DNA of 64,000 nt. It comes from Pachypanchax playfairii (lineage: Eukaryota > Chordata > Actinopteri > Cyprinodontiformes > Aplocheilidae). The notes under the pieces were generated by a model. The model worked only from the letters and a program-made list of their open reading frames with translations, ran no database searches and was not told the origin of the DNA. The DNA lies in assembly GCA_006937955.1 (NCBI GenBank), contig SSNP01000095.1, positions 663,502 through 727,501 on the forward strand, given 5' to 3'. A program made the translations under genes and the position numbers. How positions within the stretch are numbered: the first letter of the stretch is position 1; each line of letters starts with the position of its first letter. Shown piece by piece: positions 57,831 to 64,000 of this stretch.

Positions 57831-60305
57831 TAAAACTGGTTAAACAATATATTGGTAATGATTTTAAAAGACTTTCTAAAAGTAATTATCCAATAAAATA
57901 AGTTCACTGAGGCTAAAATAAAAGTGTTAAAACCGAGTTTGCTAAATGAATCATCTTAAATAAAAATCAGCAAAGTTTGAAAATGAATTATAAACGTACA
58001 TATAGTGAAATGAGTTAATTTAAAATAGTAGTGAGATTTAAAAGTGTATTAATAAACTTTAAGGAATTATTTGAACCACTTACTCAACTAATATGTGATT
58101 TGTTAGAAAGGAAATGAAAAGGTTGAACAGATTAAAACGAGGTCAAACCAACACAGAAAGTAGCAGCCAAAGTAAAATGTACTATAGTTTAATTTTAAAA
58201 AGTTACTTCTTTCATAAAATTGGCCCAAATGTGTTAATAAAGATCTAAAAATAGCAGGAAACGACAGTATCAGTGGAAAAGCAGTTAACAATAAAAAACT
58301 AAAATATATGAAGATCTGTAACAAAAGTCCAAAATCTAATTTTATCTGTTTCATAACAGTAAACAGTTCAGCGATAGATATATGTGGACCATTGTTGTTT
58401 TGTTTCTGTCAATCTTTGAGTCTTCCAGAGAGCACCTGTCTCCACTTCCTGGTTCCGATGACTCCTGTTTGCTATGTCCATGAAAGATTGGCTGGGAACA
58501 TCCTCTATCCGACAGGAAGTCATGCTCTGTGAAATTCACACCACTTGTCCCATTTTGGGAATCAACGGTAGGGACTTCCTAAAAAATAAAAATACATAAA
58601 TATATGTGCTAAAAAAGGAGGAGAGGGCACCGTGTCACGACCAGGGTCATCAGTCTTTGTTGTCTCATTGTATTTTTGTGTGAAGGAGTTAAAACCGATT
58701 GTTTAAACGTCCCAGACTTCATTCCATACTCTGATTTTCTGGGTTCTTTTTTTGTTCAAAACAAAGAGATAAAAGTTTAAAATGTTGTTTTGCTAATTAA
58801 AAATAATATTTGTAGATGAATATTGTCGATAAACGGCATCACAACAATGTCTGGACTTTGTTTGGTGTTTATTTTTTTCAGTGTCTCTAACACAGGAAGT
58901 GTTTTCCATGTGTTATTGGAATAAGAACTTCAATCACATATCAAACAAATTTGAACAAAAACAGCAAACAGTCTGTGTTTAGTTCCTCAGAAACAGACAG
59001 CGAGTTCCTCCATCTGAAGGTTCCGTCTCTTCTGGTTTTTTGTTCCGGTTTAAAACCGGCAACGCGCTCAGACTCAAAGAATCTTCACGTATGAAAGGAA
59101 CCAAAATGAATGTTTTATTTATCTAAAGTTTCTGACCCTGGAAAACTTTGCAGAATCAGTTGTGATGTTAGTTGTAACCACCAGGGGTCAGCTGTGCACA
59201 GGACTCCATGAAGTTCCCCTTCAAATTAAAAGTCTCCACAATGTGTAAAACAAACTGTGAAACAGCTGAGTCAGAATAGTTTAGGATATTATCTTTTTAT
59301 GATTTGTAATTTTAAAATATCAAAGTATTTATGAAAATAATGCCATTTAGGTCTCTGTATTTTAGAATATTTAAAACAAGAATTAGAATTTTGGCTTGAT
59401 TAGATTTGTTTACATCCACTTTAAACGAGCATTCCTCGGAAACAATTTAAACATTAAAAAAATAAAAATAATCTGATTACAACAGAATATTTTTCTCAGA
59501 AATGAAGCAACTTTCACATAAAAACACATAAAATAAATTAAATCCAAAAGAAATGAATGTTTGTGTAAACTGCTGTTCATTTGCTTTTCTCATTTAGAAT
59601 GATTTAAAGATTAAAACTGTAATAATGCATTTTAGCTGAGAAAATAAATCATTTACAGCCCTAACTTTGCGTTTTAGGTGCCAAAGAATTGAATCATCTG
59701 GGATCTACAGCTGTAAATCTGATATCATGCTCATTTTTTGTTTGTTTTATAAAGATCTTAGTCCATCCGGATGTTATATTATGAGCATAAATCTGTAGAA
59801 TAATTCTTACAAATGACATCATCCTTCCTGGTTTTGTCTCGTTTCCTTGCGTGTTGTAGAGATTGTAAAAATCCAGTGTTGGTTGAAGTCATAAAACTAG
59901 ACATTTAGATGATTGTTGTAGATGCTATTGTTTGGAGTTTAGTTCATCTTATTGGACATTTTGTTTCCAGTTCTTGTACAAAAAAGAAATCTTAAACACA
60001 CAAATCTTGACGTTTTTTCTTTGAATTTATTACAACATTTAAGAAACAGAAGCAATAAATGTTACAGTTAATCTGCAGCTGCATGGATGATTAACAGAAC
60101 AGTTAAGATTTATTGAAAATACGGGTTATGAAAAGAGTTTTACAGTTAGAAAGTTCTCCTTTACATTTCTTACTAAATATTTAATAATTTTGAAACAAAA
60201 AAAAGTATATCAAGTTTCATTATGTAATAAATGTATAAAAGGGTCTGAGGTTTTGCAGATGTTGCAGGAGAAACTCAGGAGTTCTACGATGAAGGAGAAT
60301 GAGAT
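57831..60305. other. Intergenic, no gene recognised
   Basis: Strongly AT-rich. The small ORFs have no family resemblance. A near-CTCF motif CCACCAGGGGTCAG occurs at 59178-59191 with one mismatch. Nothing else convincing. Confidence 0.45.
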
Positions 60306-60878
60306 TTAAAGAGGCCATTTCATACACATTTCAGGACTTTGTGGTTATTTCTTAAGTATTAATCAGTAATATGAAACATTTTATATCTAAAAAACGTCAG
60401 GAAACACTGATTAACAGACCTTTCAATCTGTCTGCGTTAAAATTCGGCTGGTTCCGGCTCCTTCCGTCAGGCTGCTTCGTCAGCAGCTTGTTCATATGCA
60501 TTGTTCGAATTTGCTGGACTCTGATTGGCTAACAAACTAGCCTATGAGAGCAAGGTATACTGTTTCCTGCCCCGCTGCGCATGGCAACGTCAGACGTCTT
60601 ATGCTAACAGCTTTTAGCCAGCAGCATGCTAGGCGTGGTTTCAACTGCGGGAGCTGCTGAAAACTAACGAACAAAGGAGTTGTGATGAAACAGATACACG
60701 CCGTTTGGACTCGGGAGAACTCGAGTGTTATCACCACCTGCGTAGTTTGAGAGATTAAAAGTGAAAGAGAAGTTATTGACCTGTTTTCACACCCACTATG
60801 AAGGTAAGAACACCTGTGGAGCTAAAATATTCAACAGAAACCTCAGAAAAACAGTTTTTAATGGAAGGACCTCTTTAA
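60306..60878 (-). mobile_element. TTAA-flanked MITE, copy 3 (inverted)
   Basis: TTAA at 60306-60309 and 60875-60878. The inverted ends are AGAGGCCATTTCAT and the inverse of AGAGGTCCTTCCAT, matching 11 of 14. The body is the reverse complement of copies 1 and 2 with scattered substitutions. This is the best-preserved pair of termini and defines the family. Confidence 0.75.
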
Positions 60879-62867
60879 AAGAGAAGAGGAGCAGTGAGGG
60901 AGCACGAGCAGGTGTCTATCTCCAGCAGCCATTGGGTGAGAGGCGGAGTCACACCTGGACAGGTCAGAGTGGGAGAGTCTCTGTATGATTTTGAAACTGA
61001 TGGTGCCATCCAGCTTTTTCAAGAAGGGGGTACAGCAACAGGAAATCACAAGGTTACTATACAGATAAACACTAAAAATGTAAATGCAATAGGATTCAGG
61101 TGAGTTTGAAGAGACTTAATGAGATACAACAAGGTTCAGGTGTGGTTATGGAACCCGTGAGATCCAGAGTTTCATCTCGAAGCAGAAAGCATGAGGAAAG
61201 ATCAGGGAAGAAAGAGGGAAAAAGTGGGAGAAGAGGTGTTTCCTCAGGAAACACTGGAACCTGATAAAAAAAGAAAAAAGACTAAAGAAACAAAAGTGAT
61301 TAGAGAAACTCAGGAAACTAAAGTCCATGATAAAGTAAAGGGTATATTTCATCCCTTCAGGACTCCCTTTCATTCTTACAATAGACATCGTTTACACCAA
61401 AAAAATAGATGGAGGCAGTAACCTGTTTGTGAACCCTGAACATTCGGAACACGGAGCCCATTAAAGAGCCCTTGGAGACAAGTCAAACAGTGGGCGACTC
61501 AGATCTACCACATCCTTTAGTTGTCAGTGTGAGTCAAAGTCAAGGCCAAATCAATAAGTCTTCATTTTGGCTTTAGTGTGTATAAATGAACAAGTAGCAG
61601 CAGAAATAATAACTAAATGCCTGATTCTGATGAGTGTCTGTTCTCAGTAAAAGCTGCTCGCAGCGTCTGGATTTAAGTGTCAGTCGGTCAGGTTGTCTCA
61701 CACACAGACTTGTCTCTCTGTTCAGCTCTGTCGCTCAGTGACTGACCCTTAATCAGGGGAAGGTTGTCTGATGCTAGCGTTGAAGGATAAATCACTCTGC
61801 ACCCAGTGCTGCTATCTGGACCTCGTGTAGCCAGGTTGTCCCGTCAGCGGGTTGGCTTACAGCCACGGGCCTTCCAGTTTTACACACTGATAGTATAGAT
61901 CCACTAGATGAGGAGGACCCTGCCCGCCACCGTCCCCCAAAGAATTACAGTCCACATTCTCTGCATGTTATGGAGAGACATTTGGTTGCTGACACACTGA
62001 ATCATCAGACAGAAGAAACACTGTCATGCTACATATATTTATTTAATACAATTATACTAAGACTGTTTTTTAGCATGTTTTCATAACAGTTAAAAGTTAA
62101 AATGTATTTTATTTCTAATTTTATTTTATTTTGTGAAATTAATAATAGTAATTTACTCATATTTGTGGCTATAACTTTTCAAAGTCTGGTAATATGTTAA
62201 AAGTATATTTGGATAAAATTTAAGAAGCAATTAATAACAGTTATTAAATAATACATTTCTCTCAAGTCTTTAAATATATGTATAATTTTTAGATTAATCT
62301 TCCAGGGTTTTAATGAGCATCTTTTCCTCTGTTTTATAACAATCTAACCAGATTCCTGTATAGATGGAATTACACATAAATTATTTCAATATTTAATTTA
62401 TTTATTTCAGTTTGTTTATATGGTATCAACTCACAACAAAAGTCATCTTAAATTCATATTTAAAGCAGCTGCTGATTCAAACGCTGTGTATAAATCAGTC
62501 CAAATCAACTGGAAGAAAGGGGGGGGGGAAAAGTAGTTGCCAAAATAAAGTAATCAAAAATAAAGGATTTTTTTGTGACCTGACATGTAACGGCCACATA
62601 AGATGAACAATATTTTTTTTTCTGGTGCCTTTCTGCAAGTTATTTTTGAGAATTATTTACTTAAATGTATCATATGATGAGACAGTGTGAGTTAAAAGGT
62701 TTTAAACAGTATCAACTTTTCAAACATTAAAACATTTACAGATAGTAGCTACACTAGCATGTCTGTAGAGTTAGCATGAGGAGCTGTTGGACTAGCATCA
62801 ATAGCTAGTTCAACGTGGGCACAGCTGACAACATATGGAGAACATTACACGTCTGAGACGATCAACC
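60879..62867. other. Intergenic, no gene recognised
   Basis: 60879-61450 has open frames rich in Lys and Arg (61191-61421) that reflect A-rich sequence; no family match. 61440-62000 is GC-balanced and non-repetitive. 62000-62860 is AT-rich. Confidence 0.4.
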
Positions 62868-63170
62868 GTCCGTCTTCTTCTACTCATTCAGTGTCGGGTC
62901 ACGGGGCATCAAGTTCAGGAGGGAAACTCAGACATCCCTCAACCCAGTGACACTCTCCTGCTCTTCCTGGGGGATCCCCATGTTCTAAGGCCAGACAGTG
63001 AATCCTGGGTCTGGGTCCTCCAGACAGAGGGAGGCATGTAGGAGGAATTCTGATCAGATGCTCGAACCACCTCAGCTCACTCCTTTCGATGTGGAGGAGC
63101 AGCGGCTCTACTTCAAGCTCCTCACCTGATCGCTAAGGCTGAGCCCGGTCACCCTATGAAAGAAGCCCCC
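62868..63170. repeat. Non-LTR retrotransposon 3'-end fragment, longer
   Basis: Follows a dispersed fish LINE-tail sequence through GGAGGGAAACTCAGACATCCC, GATCAGATGCTCGAACCACC, GTGGAGGAGCAGCGGCTCTA and GCTAAGGCTGAGCCC. Diverged and without coding capacity. The L2/Maui-type assignment is from memory of the tail. Confidence 0.65.
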
Positions 63171-63269
63171 AACTGAATCACCACCTTAACATGGTGTTGG
63201 GTTTTGAGGGTGTTTCAAGAACCTTGATGAAACTCAACCGTGACAGTCAGAGCTCTGTTAGCTATAGGC

Positions 63270-63860
63270 CCATAAAACTTAAAGCAGTACTTAGGAGCTT
63301 TCAGTTTAGGTTTATTTTGGCGGCGCCACTGGACAAAAGCGGTATGATTTTACGTGAACGAAGCCTGCATTTCCCATGAGCACCAGCGTGTAGTGTCGTA
63401 AAATCCAGATACCCCGTCCGCCAGCAGTTGGATTGAACTACATTACATTTCGGTTTCCAGTGGCTGAGTGAATGAACTGTCAACCTGGTGGCCAGTTATT
63501 ACTTCCATGCAAATTTCCGAAAGCTGGCATTAGCATTTTGATTTGAGAATAGAAAGATACTTACTAGTCCTGCAGGAACAGAGCCACGGCAGCATCAGTC
63601 GGAAATCCCTCCTCGACTTTGAGCTCACGCCAGCGAGTGAAAGCCGGGCCTATGTTGATTCTTGACTGTCCTTTTATCCGGTTACTCTCCCTTTTTCTTT
63701 TTTTTGTCTCCTCAGACAAAACCTTTCGTTTTTTCGGGGCTTCTGCCATGTTAGCTGCAGTTGCGCGTAACAGGTCACATTGAGTTCCGTGTTTATGACG
63801 AATGGGGAAAGGGGAAGTGACGTATGCCGAAAAGCAGCCTATCCATTCGTAGTTTTTTGT
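63270..63860 (-). repeat. Possible transposon or gene 5' end with short coding exon
   Basis: The segment beginning about 63280 (AAAGCAGTACTTAGGAGC) looks like a dispersed fish repeat. It overlaps the exon described at 63561. CRE-like TGACGTATG at about 63818 and CG-rich sequence beyond the ATG look promoter-like. Boundaries are not determined. Confidence 0.35.
63561..63749 (-). CDS. Lone first coding exon, RWREL-type uncharacterised fish protein
   Basis: The minus-strand ATG at 63749 opens a 61-codon frame: basic start MAEAPKKRKVLSEETKKRKR, then the motif RINIGPAFTRWRELKVEEGF and DAAVALFLQD. The motif recalls the N-terminal exon of uncharacterised, often transposon-linked teleost proteins. 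The apparent TAG after LFLQD overlaps a GTAAGT donor, so the exon probably splices after a TA, making the next residue Tyr. No following exon was recognised at lower coordinates. It may be a genuine gene start, an expressed retro-copy, or a transposon relic. The function is unknown. Confidence 0.4.
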
Positions 63861-64000
63861 GTGGCAGGGTTCCCACCATCCTCCTCAAAGTTGTTTAGTG
63901 CCAGTGAAAGCGATACAGACCCCCTCAAGCCATGACAGAGGTGTCATTCAACTTGTTGTAAGTCGCCATATAATCACAGAAGTTATGAAACTATTTCATG
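63861..64000. other. Right edge, nothing recognised
   Basis: Short non-coding stretch running off the window, upstream of the minus-strand exon. Confidence 0.4.

Noticed and set aside
61191..61421. Lys/Arg-rich 76-codon ORF
   Set aside because: Reflects A-rich DNA; no known domain and overlapped on the other strand.

Overview
The window is vertebrate nuclear DNA, almost certainly from a ray-finned (teleost) fish. It is AT-rich, with GT-AG introns, long non-coding intervals and many microsatellites. It carries DNA-transposon and non-LTR repeat families typical of fish. Its gene order (rgs20, lypla1, mrpl15, a sox17-type pair) corresponds to human 8q11.23 (RGS20-TCEA1-LYPLA1-MRPL15-SOX17). The second SOX17-like gene, of the sox32/casanova type, is known only in fish. 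Species is not determinable by eye.

Layout. 1-4300: non-coding, with a putative RFX X-box pair near the left edge. 4301-7340 (+): rgs20, a Gz/Gi-selective RGS protein; four coding exons reconstructed, 221 aa, including the cysteine string. 8744-11866 (-): lypla1, an acyl-protein thioesterase; nine exons, 232 aa, with the Ser119/Asp174/His208 triad. 12663-14808 (+): mrpl15, mitochondrial ribosomal protein uL15m; five exons, 296 aa, head-to-head with lypla1 across about 0.8 kb. 18581-19672 (+): sox32-like HMG factor; two exons, 320 aa. 19673-52158: a 32.5 kb gene desert made of repeats and possible conserved non-coding blocks. 52159-53691 (+): sox17; two exons, 401 aa once a single ambiguous base is discounted. 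53692-64000: non-coding and repeats.

The two Sox genes are tandem paralogues. They share strand, an intron at the identical HMG-box codon, and a C-terminal EFEQYL motif. In zebrafish the sox32 product acts upstream of sox17 in endoderm specification. T-box, homeobox and GATA-like motifs lie 5' of sox32, and Sox-like and TCF-like motifs lie 5' of sox17, so the window plausibly holds the endoderm switch with its cis-regulatory DNA. The other three genes are a signalling gene and two housekeeping genes.

The desert and flanks hold a degenerate Tc1/mariner element, a second Tc1 scrap, a LINE reverse-transcriptase fragment, LINE 3' fragments, a hAT-like MITE, three copies of a TTAA-flanked MITE, a transposon nested in a lypla1 intron, CA and CCAA arrays, and a 390-bp tandem unit. 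A roughly 3.1 kb block occurs twice on either side of a 10-N gap and is very probably an assembly duplication. No wholly new molecular system was found. The most interesting points are the stop-free in-frame intron inside the sox32 HMG box, the candidate sox32/sox17 regulatory motifs, the X-box pair, the TTAA MITE sitting in a TTAAG array, and the assembly faults touching sox17 and the desert.
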